A stretch of 64,000 nucleotides of DNA from positions 84,638 through 148,637 of the forward strand of contig ARYC01000355.1 in NCBI GenBank assembly GCA_000711775.1, read 5' to 3'. Position 1 is the stretch's first letter. The number at the start of each line of letters is the position of its first letter. Origin of the DNA: Oxytricha trifallax. Lineage: Eukaryota > Ciliophora > Spirotrichea > Sporadotrichida > Oxytrichidae. The position numbers were made by a program, and so were the translations under genes. Positions 25,433 to 38,300 of this stretch are shown here, one piece after another. The notes under the pieces are model-generated. The model was not told the origin of the DNA and made no database searches. It was given only the letters and a program-made list of their open reading frames with translations.

Positions 25433-28400
25433 TAGGTCTCTTTCAAAAAGCTTTGCTTGTCCGATGGATAAACACTCTTGATATTTGGGACCCATTTTTG
25501 AACCTAGAAAACATCATAGAGCAGCTTCAGTCAGGTGTACTTCTCTGTTTAATTTTGAAATTCCATCAACCTAATCTCGACCTCACTGGTATGAATTAGA
25601 AAGCCAGAGCACGGAAACAATGCCTCAATAATATTGAAAAAGCACTGTCTATTCTTTACTAAAAAGGTGCTTCTCCAAGATGTAAAATTATAAGGATATA
25701 AAAACTGATTAATTTTAGACATTCCGACAGCTGATGATGTATTTGATGGTGATAAAAACACAGAGAAAGTGTGGTTGATGCTAAACACAATTTTCGATTT
25801 ATTTGCAATGCATGATGTGAGATTGCTCACTCCTAAGATTGTGAAATGGATCAATAAAAGTCTCATGCAGTATGGACATAGCAATAGCAGACAAGATTTG
25901 ATGATAAGTAGCAAATCTGAAGAAATTTATCATGAATTTAAGAGTGGGGTTATACTTGCCTATGTACTTGGACTATATGTAGAAAACCCCAAACTTAGAC
26001 CTGACTTCAATTTATTTAATTTTAGCATCCTTAAAATAGGTATGATTCTTGACGAAGTTAAATTTAATTAAACTATTTAGGCAAGAGTATGAAACAAACT
26101 TGAATTATATTTTTAAGCTATCGATTGACAATAATGTGCCGATCTATTTCAAATCACAGGAATATATGGAGTTTGAATAGACCAACTTTTTTATGCTACA
26201 ATTGTACTATTTGTATTGCAATTTTAAGGATTCAAAACCCCTTTTTAATCCTTAAAATGCACCTCACATTATCTTTAAAGATGACGGCAGATTGATAGGT
26301 ATTTTTAGTATAAAGAAAGCTTTAAATTAAATTCAGAATATTCTTTCTTCTATGTATATCTTAATTATAAATTTATAGAAGACAATTCGTAATTTTCAGG
26401 GACTACACCATAAAGGTCCAGAGAAGATTAAAGTAGCTCTTCAGAAATGAAAGCGAATTCTATGGGCGTGATAGATGAAGTAGACAGCGTTGATTTCAGT
26501 TCAACAATGAAGAGCGGAAACTAAAAGTACTCTAATACTCAAAGTGTTGTCAGCTCATAGTAGAATCAATAGTAGTAGCAGTAGTATTAATAATAGAACA
26601 ATATCAACTACAATGCTGAAAATATGAAGAGAATCGGAAAGATCAATCAAGAAAGAGTGTAACAGTTCTTAAGCCAAGCTAATAGCAATAATTCATAAGT
26701 GACCCCATAAAGATAGAGAAATTCTAAATAAGATAGCTAAAACGAAGATGATGGAAATGTTTATGATGAAGACGATGAAGATGAAGTGGTTTAGAGTTCA
26801 GGTAAAGTTACAGATCATTTATGTTTAAATTAATATGACCTGAATATATTTAGAAGCCAAGGAAGTTCAAGCATGGACCTTAACATCATGAAACAAAATC
26901 TTAAGCATGCATCTTAAAACAACATAGTACCTCATTCTTAGTAACACTCAAGCAATAAAAACCCAATATCAGGAGGAGTGAGCAACTCACATAGGCAGCA
27001 AGCTTCTATGTAACTTGTGAATGCCAATTTTAGAGATAATTAGCAGTTGTACTAAGTGGTTAGCGATGAAAATGTTGGCATATTCAATACAAATATGATG
27101 GATTAGTAATTCAGTTAAATGAACATGTAAGGTAATAACATGACATAAAAACCTGCTTCTCTAAGCTCACCAAGAATTCTTAACGCAGAGATATTTATGA
27201 AGGAGAGAATGGGCTTTTTCTAAGAAGACCTTAGGCATTAGCTTCTCGATTATAAAACTAAAAACTATGGAAACTAAGTACCTTAAAAATACGATATAAG
27301 TGAGGATCAATTAACTTAAATGTACTACTCCTCTGTTGGCAACAACAATACCACTGCTTAGTTTATAAATTAGAATAACTTCAGTACACATGGTGGAAAC
27401 GGTGAAGGGCAAAGTTATGGTACCAGTGGAATGGGAACTGATCCAAACAGCTTGAATAATCAGTTTAATACTGGTGCTGCTATTTAATTTGGATAAGTAA
27501 AACATAGCAAGAGCGATAGCTTAATGGGAGGAAATTTCATTAATAAGTAACAATATCAAGTAGGTGGAGATATTAATATTCAGAATAGTTAAATTTATTC
27601 ACAACCATTGTCTGATAGATTTATGATACTTTTTAAAAGAATGAATTCTTTTTTGTTAGTGATGTAAAAATGTCAATAAATATAAAAAACTAAGCAACAG
27701 GCAAGTTGATTAAGTTTAGAACATAATGAGAAACGGCATGCCATCACCACTTAACAACCCCTTAAACTCTCTTTAATAAAACACACTATAAATGACTTAA
27801 AATTAATCTGGCCTCATAAATGGAAAGTAAGTACATATAAATCTCTTTATTATTTTATAGTCGAACTGAGTTATTATTCCCTGTCCTGAGAAATAAGTAT
27901 CACACAGCTAATCCTGCATAAATTAGTTAATATTAGCTTGACTCACAACATGCAATTATAATATATATAATTGCCTTAATAAAATCTTACGAAAACTTTA
28001 ATGAATTAAGCTAGACTATTTAATAAATTTACTGTCATTTTAACTTTTTTTCTCAATTAAAGAATTTTATTTAACATGCTTAGATGATTATGATGAATGG
28101 AAATGGTCAAACAGAAAAAGTTTTAATATCAGAGAAGAAACCAGTGGTTAACATAAAGTTTTAATTATTAATATTTATTTAAAATATCATACCTAGTGTC
28201 TTTATTTTTCCATTTTACCAAATATATTTATTTATAAACACAAATCCATTGAGCAACCCCAAACATACAACGTCCTAAAAAGTAATAAAATTACAAATAT
28301 AATTCTTAAATCATTGTAGAAATAAAGACACCAATCAGGAGTGAGAACTATCAATTCAGAAAAGAAGCAAATAATAAATACTATAAAGAATGGCTAGGAT

Positions 28401-28707
28401 AAAGTTATGATGAGGGAAATTCATTCAGTAGCGCACAAGACTGCTAGACCACACAGGGGGTTCCAGCGTTTTCCCCCTGCCTACCCAATTGTGGAGGCAT
28501 GTTAGCATGAGCCAGATGCCCAAGCTGGCCTCCTTTACCTACAGGGAGGGTTGACTGACGGTGTCGAAAGTCAAAAGTGTGAAGTAAAAACCTAATAACT
28601 ATCTGGCTGGCTTAAGCCCCAGTATTAATTTCCTATAAGCATTAAATAATAATAATAAAGTTATGATGAGAAGAAACTCTTATAAATCATTCAACAATAA
28701 AATATGA
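25433..28707 (+). CDS. Tandem calponin-homology domain protein with Q/N-rich tail
   Basis: Plus-strand multi-exon gene. CH domain 1 reads LVRWINTLDIWDPF, QSGVLLCLILKF, NNIEKALSILYQKG and TADDVFDGDKNTEKVWLMLN. CH domain 2 reads IVKWINKSLMQYG, FKSGVILAYVLGLY and NFFMLQLYYLYCNF. CH pairs typically bind actin or microtubules. In-frame introns are visible at 25682-25718 (37 nt), 26087-26117 (31 nt), 26299-26399 (101 nt), 27664-27694 (31 nt) and 27827-27860 (34 nt). A long Q/N/S-rich region with an acidic EDDGNVYDEDDEDE stretch follows (about 26400-27830). A last exon near 28320-28700 (ENYQFRKEANNKYYKEW) is split by a SINE-like element. The start is uncertain: the first clear exon follows a TATAG acceptor at 25433, and an upstream exon is expected. 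The stop is also unresolved. Confidence 0.7.
28415..28654 (+). mobile_element. SINE-like retroelement with 16-bp target duplication
   Basis: A 240-bp insertion much richer in G+C than its surroundings ends in a (TAA)n-type tail (aaataataataat). It is flanked by the 16-bp direct repeat ataaagttatgatgag at 28399-28414 and 28655-28670. Removing it with one repeat copy joins the exon as WLGQSYDEKKLL. The head (gtagcgcacaagactgctag) loosely resembles a tRNA A-box region, which suggests a tRNA-derived SINE, but the origin was not established. Confidence 0.75.
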
Positions 28708-29373
28708 AATAAAATTAAATTTTACTTAATATTTAGATGTTTGTTAACTCAGTAATTTAAATTTTCACATATTTCAACTTGTTCTTATTTTAATAGCTTA
28801 ATTAAAATGTCGAAAAATTATGTAAATAAATCGAATAAAATAATATATAATATTTTAAATTAATAAACAATTAAAATTATAAAGAATTTTTTCTTTTAAC
28901 ATTATTTCTCAATGATTTAATTAGATAAGATATAATTAAAGGATTATTTATTTTATGGTAAGATTAATTAAAATACAAAATCTTTCCTTTTATATCATTT
29001 AGCTTCTTAAATCCTAATAAATTAATTAATAATAATTATAATACATTTTAATTAGTTTTATTTAAAATATTTAAAATAAATATTAATTAATAACATAAAT
29101 TTTATTTGATTTTTAACTATGATTTATATAATTAATCACTGTCTATCTCAAAAAATATTTTTAAATCAATTTCTAAAATAAATATTTTCTTAAATTAACA
29201 GACTAAAGATTCTTTGCTATTTGCATAAAACATTTATTACTTAATCTAAATTATTTTAATTTATTTTTGTTGTTGTTGTAATTTAATAGAATATCAATAA
29301 GATATAATTGTAAAATTAAAAAACTTATTTCTTCTGGAATATAAAAGTAAAATAATACTTCTGAAATAATAGT
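28708..29373. other. A+T-rich intergenic spacer before paralogue C
   Basis: No coding pattern, RNA gene or repeat was recognised. It lies between two convergent genes, so it holds both 3' ends. The exact stop of the CH gene may fall inside it. Confidence 0.5.
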
Positions 29374-32300
29374 TCATATTTCATTTAAATCGACCTATCC
29401 ATTTAGAACTTGTTAATCAAACCCATGAGTATCCCAAGCAGCTCTAGATGAATTATCAAACTCACCTGCATGTTAGTTTCCTTAAACAAGAGCATGATTT
29501 GATCCTCCTATTGTGGCTCCACAGTCAGGACATTTGCTAACTTCCATTGCACCTCCACAATCTCCAATTGCATAGTAATGACCATTAGGACATTTGTAAT
29601 AGTGACCAGGTCCAAGGTTAAGAGCTTTTATAACCATCTACATTGTCGCTTTGAAATTATACTCCCTATCAATAAGCTCTGCTTTGGTTCTCATAATTGA
29701 CTTCAAACCTTCTGGCAAGGCGAACCTTTTGGACAGGATCTTTTCTATAGAAACCTAGCAAAAACTGTAAATTGAGGCATCATTTTGTTAATGCTGATCG
29801 TATTGATGAATGTAGTTTCCAAAAGCAATTAAAGTCTAATTTTTATTATAATTGGAGATATATAAATTAAATTTTAAACTCATTAAAATTTACTTCATTT
29901 CTCGAATTTTGTAATAACATCATAAAATAATTTTTCAAATTGAATTGAAAATTAAATAATTTAACTTTATAAAACTCATAAGTTCTAGCTTAATCGTACA
30001 ATCCTTCAATAGGGACTCATTATCGTTAGATTTTCTGTAAATACTCTCCCATAGTTTAAATACTTGCTGAATCTTAAATTACTTTTCAATTTTAATCTCA
30101 TGTAGTCTTCCCTAAAGTTAAACTTAATGGTCAATTAATTTATAATATATGTAATTTTATTTAATTTTACTTGAATTTCTAGGGAAGAGTATCAAACTGC
30201 ACCATTAGCTGCTCATGTTATTTTAAAGTCTTAAGCTTAATTATAAATAATGATTAAATTATATCAATTTATTAATTTGATTCATATCTTGTAGCGTCTG
30301 ATTGATAGAGTTTTAATATCTAAGACACTTTTTTATTGGCTGTTTACATTTAGGACACTCAGGAAGTTTCACAAAATAAAAAATAAAACCACATGTCCAT
30401 CTTACTACTATGTTTATTATTTAAATAACAATTTTGTTGAGATATAAGTATCTAGACTCTTAGCATCTAGAATATGTCCACAGTCAATTTAAACAAAAGT
30501 AGTTTCAGGTTCTTGCTCATAACCAAAGAATATCTCGAATGTTAAATAAAAAAATAAACATTAATTATTTCATGATCAGGCTAACAAACTTTGCATATTT
30601 TTGGACACTAGTCTCCACATAAGCCAATACATCTGTGGCTACATTCAAGGATTAGATCACATCTTTGGATACAAAGCTCTTTGTTACAAGGCTATGAACA
30701 TTTCTTACCACACTTAGAATGCTCACATTTATAATAGTTGCATCTGATTAAATAATTGATTGATGCTCAAGGAGACATATGGAAGTTTTTATCTAAAAAT
30801 CTCCATTTTTTTAATAATTAAAATTAATTTAAAATATATTTAAGTTTTTAATTATCTAATCTAAACTTCATATTATTATGATCTTCAAGAGTCATCGTTT
30901 AAAACAGTGTCTCTCGAGGATTTAAAATATCAACATTTTTATCAACATTTTTTTCAATATTTTTCAATATTTTCAAATAAATTTCTCGATATCTAAAAGG
31001 AAATACGATAATTCCTAATAGAATTAGAACATTTTTCTATCTTAAGTTAAAATATCTTTTTTGATCACTAAGTTATATAAAGGAATCCTAATAAGGCACC
31101 CTAAAAATCTTAGCAGATTTATGACTATATCCTTAAGGATGTAATTAAGTTAATAAGAAAATAAAATATTTTATTAGAGAAGTTAATATATGATTATTTT
31201 TAACAATGACTAATTTATGCTTTAAAAAATTAAAAAATCCTCGAGAGACACTGTTTTAAACAATTACTCTCGAAGATAAAAAACTTAAATCAACATATAA
31301 TCTAGCTTTAAAGCTATCATAATTATAACATCTTAATGAAACTTAAAACTCTATATGTTAAAGCAGCTGCAGCAAAAAGTGTGTCTGGCTGCAACTATTA
31401 TAATTAAATCAAGCAAGGTTCCAAACTTTTTAATTAAAAATGTAATTATAAAAAACAAAGATCGCATGGCTCATAGCATTTCTTAGGGCAGTGATTGTGA
31501 ATACATTTATTTTCGCATTTTTATTAACATAAGACAGACAAAGTACCGCAAAACTAAGACTTAACATGACCGCATTAGTAAGCTTTATCTAACTTTACTT
31601 CACAGGTTTTATGGAAGATATTCTTTGTGCAACTTCCACATGTTTCCTTACAAGGATGACCACAGTCTAATAAAACATCACATTTCTTAGGACAACCAAA
31701 TCTGTCGTTAGCTACAAAATCTTCTGGAGTCTAATAGCATTTTAATTCCATTTCGTGACCACATGGTAATCTCTTAAGGACATTAACTCAATCGATTAAA
31801 AATGCAAATAAATATAATTAGTCACAATTTAATTAACTCCACACTTTTATTAAGAACAATCAACATGGCAATACTTTTAGCAATTATGTCCACAAGGCTT
31901 TACTTTCTAACATTGATCAAATACTTCAAGATCCCCCCCAATTATTACTATAATTTACTAGTCTGTACAAAAAGTTGGGGGGGGGGGGAAGTTTCCTGCA
32001 CTTTTTTTATTTATATGTAAAACTTACTAAATTTTACATAAATAACAAGATTTAAGATTTTTATGACTCATTATTATTAAGATGATATTTATACATCATT
32101 TAAATAGTCCAAGAAAATATGGTCTAACATTAAATAGGTATGTAAAGAACAAGATAAATTGAATCAGAATTTCATTAACAATTGGATACAATATTTGAAA
32201 TTACTATAAGTGCAGAGAGAATAATGTAATGGCTTAGAGACAGAAACCTAAAAATATTAGATGAAATATGTCAGAGTTGTTGGAATCTGAAGAGAGACAT

Positions 32301-35300
32301 TGAATAATTGATTAAAAATTAAGCATAGTTTTAACAATGAAATCAGTTCGGAAGTTAAATATAGTTGTTATAAAAATAATTTTAATATTCTTTTTTTTTT
32401 AAAAAAAAAACTGCAGGAAACTTCCCTAATTTTTTTTTTATCATAAATCGGTGCAGGAAACTTCCCCCCCAAAAGTTGATCTCACATTTGCTTTTCTTGA
32501 AAATACAATAGTTATTAATTTTATCATTAATTCTTCTTAAAAAATTCAGATAAATGAAAAGAACTTATAGTTAATCTATTAAACAATGTCGTTTAATAGA
32601 TTAACTATAAGTTCTTTTTATTTATCTGAATTTTTGAAGAAGATTTAATGATAAAATTAATAACTTTTGTATTTCAAGAAAAGCAAATGTGAGTTGATTT
32701 TTTTATACATATATTGAATTATAATAATACAGGGGAGGGGGAAGTTTTTCAGAGGAGAATAATTGATCATAGCATTTTGCTGTGTCAAACAAATGACATT
32801 TAACTCTTGTAGAGTGACCGCATATATCAAAGGTTTTATCTATCATTTAATCCTCGAAACATGATTGAATTTTTTTTTTTTAGAAGATCAAAATGAATAA
32901 TAATTTGTTGATTTAATGTCTGGAGAAGATAAAATTCATTAGAATTCAATATTTTTAATTTAAATAGTAATCTTTTGTATTTTATTATAAATTGATGGAT
33001 TTTTTATAATTCGTGCTACTCATTATTTCATATCCCAATTAAAGTCTCATTAATTATAAGGATATTTATTATTTATTAAACTAATATAGGTATTAATTGT
33101 TTGGCATGGTTAAAGTTTATCGATGCATTCAAAACATTTAAAGCTACAAGGATGTCCACAAGGATTTTCCCTTTCACATTGTTTTAAACATTTAGTTTTC
33201 TTGTGTCCAGAAGAGTCTTGAGGAGTAATTTCATAATAGTGGCAAATACTTTCACAAGAATGCCCACAGTTAAGTCTAGCATTAACTTATTAGTTATAAA
33301 ACATTGAAAGTTTATATTTATGAAAAATTAAAGTTTATTTTTCCTATTTTTTCCTCAAAATTTTAGGAAAAACCTATTATTTGTATATAATCTAATAATC
33401 TTTATATTTAATTGCATGGAAGCTTGCATCCTCCTTCAGGGACATTCTGAAAGTCTTCAGGATTTTTAATAGTAGTAACATTTTTATGTTTTTCACAACA
33501 TAAATTCAAAGTCTCCCCAATAAATTACTTTTCTTTTAAATAGTTTAAGACTTCTAACCATAACTATTATAGTTATTAACAACTTATCATTGATTTATAA
33601 ATTTACTTTTTTATGTTATACTGTTCTTCAACTTGAGCATGCTATTAATTCATTTATCTATCTACATGTTTATATAGACAAGTTGCATTTCCAAAAATGT
33701 ACATGCCATGCTTGGCTCTTGAAAGGGCTACACATACTCTATTGCTAACCTTTAAGTACCCTATTTAATTGCTTTAATTTGATCTGACTAAGGAAAGTAT
33801 GATTATATCGTTTTCTTCTCCTTGAAAGTTGTCAACAGTTATAACTTTAACATTTCTCATTTCATGATCTCTTGGATATTTTTCCATGATTTAACGTTTT
33901 ATGTGCAGAGATCTTATAAAATTATGAATTGTATTTTAAAAGATTAAGCCATATAAAGAGAAAGAATAGTGATTCTTTCTGGCTTGTAATTTTGTTGTAG
34001 TAAGTATTTAGTAAATCTTTCGATCATATTACTCTCGAATTTGTTGAACTTTGACATAAGTCCTTCATCTCTATCTTCTTAATTTTCATGATCAAAGAAG
34101 TACAAGCTTTTATCGATTCCTCTAATCACTGGATAGTTAAGCACTTTTTCACCGTCAACTAGATTAGGATAAATTAGCTTTACTATTGAAGAAATTTCTG
34201 GCCTCATTCTTCTTTGGGTTGATAAATGAAAATAAAAAGTAATGATACATTATATGGGAATTTATTTCACTATTTTTTGCTAAATTTAAGGCAAAAATAA
34301 TTTACTGATAATAACAGAGAAAAAAATTTAATTCTAATTTAGATTACAAGTTTCATAAAATTATAATTACTTTGATCTTTTAAAGAAATATATTCGTAAT
34401 AATTCCTAAATAGATCTTAAAATAGACTTATTTATTTTCTACTCAATTCTTTGTAATTTCTTTTGTCGCTTAAACTTTGCAATTAAAATTATTTAAAAAT
34501 ATTAATACCAATCAATCAAGATATTTATATAAGCATATATTTTAAAAATTGAACTTACTTAATCCTTTTTACGATGAATTGATTGTAAAATAATATCAAA
34601 TTTTGAAAATACAGCAATAATTACATTTATTAATAATAAAAATATTTTTATATTTAATTTATTTCAAACTAATATTTAGATGCAAAATTTATAGATTGTT
34701 TGAATAGGGAAAATTTAATTCATTAAAGCTATTTTACGAAATAGATAAATATTTTTCCAAAAATAAATTTTACATATCTTTACACATTTAATTATAATTA
34801 TTTTTTATGAATTAAAGTGTCAAGTATGTTAAACCTTATTTTCTAAGACACGAAGATTGGGGTTAAGAACAATTAAATTAAAAATTAATTATTATTGGCG
34901 TATAATTATAATGTTTGGACTAATTATTAGAATTATTGGATCAATTAATTGTCCTTTTAAATAATACAATCAGGGTGTGTAAATTTGATTTTACCCTAAA
35001 TATTTATAGTATTAGCCAAATATAATTAAATATTAATCTAATTGTTCATAACTCCTATCCTCACTATTTAATTGATCTATGGGGTTTTATATTCACATCA
35101 TTTATAAATTCTCTTTTATTTTTCTTAGTTTAAGCTTGGTAAAAATTCCTTAATAATTTTAAAGTAAAAACTTCCTGTTATAAGAGAATATCTTATTCGT
35201 ATAAGTTTTTGAAATCAAAAATCAATGCTAAATAAAAATTAAATATTACTCTTCCACAGGCACCATTTTGTGATGTTCTGCATTTATAATATGATTTTGG

Positions 35301-38300
35301 TTGATAAAGTAGTGTATTCGTAATCATTCTTGACCAGTCTCTGGGGATTATAAAATTATCAAAACTTAAAAAGTTATAGTTATGCTTTAATATATTTTTC
35401 GAAGGCATTCGCTCAGCTCGATAATATTTCAGAAATTATTTTATTTTCTATGTTTATAGATAATAATAAAATTAAATATAAAGCTCAAGGTATATAAGTT
35501 AGATGATTTTATTATGAAATTAACATTAATGGGAAATGAACAGTTAAGTAATCTTGCTTCAGATCCCCTCTCCCAAATCATTTAGCGTAATCACCGCCAA
35601 ACCTTTTTTGCCACTGTCAAATTAGCGACATTTCTTACATTAAACTCTTAAATTTTATATGCCAGTCATGTGTCAGCATTTTAAGTTCTACCAGCTATTG
35701 TCTTGTATCTAAGAGCATGTGTCAAGTATCACCGCTACGCTACCCAGGAATGTTATGGGCTTTTACAAGATATAATTATAAAAAACATGAGTTTATAATC
35801 ACATAAAATTGGTTAGTTGAAAAACTATCATGAAAGTTTGTCTTAAAATTGATATTTCCCATAATTTTCTAAATTTATTGATACAAAAAAATTAAAATCG
35901 AAAAAATTATATATTTTTATCAGATATTTTATCCCAAAAGTCTCTCAAATAATGACATGCTTAGATTATACTTTTTCTCTAGTTCATAAACTGCGGGAGC
36001 TGGTTTAAGTTACTGATGATCTCCAATTAGCACTAAATGCTCAGAATGTTCGCTGAGGGAAGATATTATATGAGCTATGGGGGAGGGGGTTAAAATTAAT
36101 GATTTAATATCTTTAATAAATGCTTATAATACATTCTCATTAAAAAGCTTCAAAAACTTCAGCAGCTTCTTCTACTATGACTATTGAGAATTGGACATTT
36201 CTTAATATATCATTAAACTTAGCACAACCAGTAGTTGTCATTGCCACTACATCAGCTTTTCTAATAGCTTTAACTTATGTTAAAGTGTCAAGTTACTTTT
36301 TTCTTTTATATATACTTTCATACTGTGATGCAAGACTTACAAGATTGCCTTAAGGATTTTCAGATCTATTCTATGCCAAGAAGTAATAATAATAATAATT
36401 TGATCACATTAAGGTCTGGGGAACTCCCGATCATTCAAAGCATGGAAGGTTATAAGGGTCAAGCCCTTTTAATTTATATTAATTTTATATAATCTGATCT
36501 GTTCAATCACTCTCTGAATTGTCACTTCAGTTTGATTTTTAATTCATGACTAAGATTTTCATTGTTATCTGTGTGACCTTATCTAATCTAAATAAACTTT
36601 TTCTCTGTAGAAGAATTGACTTTGTTGTATTGTCTGGTTCATTTCTGAGGTGTAGTCATAATAGCTACTCTCATCATATACTGTGAATCGGATATGTTTT
36701 CTTAATTCTTGTTATATTTCAAAGTCGTTAAATAGGAGCGTGAATTAATTTTCCATACAGTCTCTGGAATCGCAGACTGGTCACCATTTATTTTTCACCT
36801 TTAGTTTCTCTATATTAGATACTAAAGAATCTTTCCACAATGATTTTAAATTATATTTTTTAAATATAAATTCTAAATATATTACTGTTGTATATGTGTT
36901 TGATTCTTATTGGTTAGTATGTGTTAATATATCATATATCAATTGGGTTTAGGGATTTAGGGGTCTCAGGGTTTTGTTAAAGGTTTGTTGGTCTTAGTGC
37001 CGGTATTAAGTACATAAGGTTTCAAATATTTTTTAATGAGACTGGTGTAAAGTTTATACCTTCATGTAATCTTATAATGTTATGTGTTTGTAGATGGTAT
37101 TATATTTAATATATAATATAGCACTTAGGTGATTCAGGTATTACTAAAGTGGATCCACTTGGTTAATTATTATAAGATTTTGGGTGATTCTCTATTAGTG
37201 TTAGTACTGTATAGTAAGTACCAGTATTAGAGAAAACACGTTTTTTTTTTCCTCAGGATTCAATGACTAGAAAATTTGCCTCTTTTGTTGGTAGATAAAT
37301 TGAGGGGTAGGTAGTGCTAAATTTTAGAGTAGTGAATCTTTGAAGTCTCTGGTAGAGTTTAGATCTCTGACATCTTTAGAAGACTGATGTGAGGAGAAGG
37401 TTATCTTTTCGTTTGAGCGTTGTGCTGACGTTCTTACTTAGATTAAATCATTGAGTGATTATATCTTTGTTGTTAGAGAGTTTTTATCGATTGATGTTCT
37501 TCAGTTAGGGTGCTCAAACAAATTGTAGGAAGCATTGTCTATATAAACAGAGAGTGGATGGACATTTTGCTTTTTGAACTGGATTGAACTTCTCAGAATG
37601 GCGAATGATTGTTAAGTATATAAGTCTATTTCATTGTTAAACCATTTTATGTTTATCTCAAAGTGTGTTCCAGGTGCTGGAGAGGCTTTTCACAGCAGAC
37701 TAAAGGAAGAGCTTATGAGAACCCAACTGACTTTAAGAATGTCAGCTTAATATACTTCATGATATTGGCCACCCGTTAAAGTATACGGTAGTTTTGATCT
37801 CACTTAGAAACTTATGAACTCGAGGTTCACATAGTGGGAATGCTTTTCGGACTTAAAACATGAATAGGCTAAGGCCTAGGATGAAGAACGGTTTACTTGG
37901 TCCACTGCTTCTTTTAGTCCCTTTCTTTCACTTTTCAATTAAAGAATTAATATTTCTATGCCAAGAAGTAATTGTTTAATTACCATCTTTAATTCAGGGT
38001 GAGATTGAATGGTTAGAAATTTGCAGAATAGTGATTTATACCTTAGATTCTAAAATTTATATTTAAAATAATAAATCTCTGACCAATTTGGATACACTCT
38101 TGAATAGTTTTCGAGTTACCAAAGAAATCACTTTAAAGGTAAGGATCATACTATTTAAAAGTAATTTAGAAAGGTCATATGCTATAAATTTAGAAATTAA
38201 AAATAATTTATTTAATTACTTCAATATTGTGTCAAATTTCTAATTTTATCTCTTATACTTAGGTAAATTCTTTTTCTTTGCTTAAATGTCAGATTCGTAT

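Noticed and set aside
25549-25914. 121-codon minus-strand frame
   Set aside because: Antisense to the CH domain exons, which show clear family motifs and in-frame short introns.
28415-28500. Functional tRNA gene at the head of the SINE-like element
   Set aside because: No convincing cloverleaf or B-box at the expected spacing; only an A-box-like resemblance.
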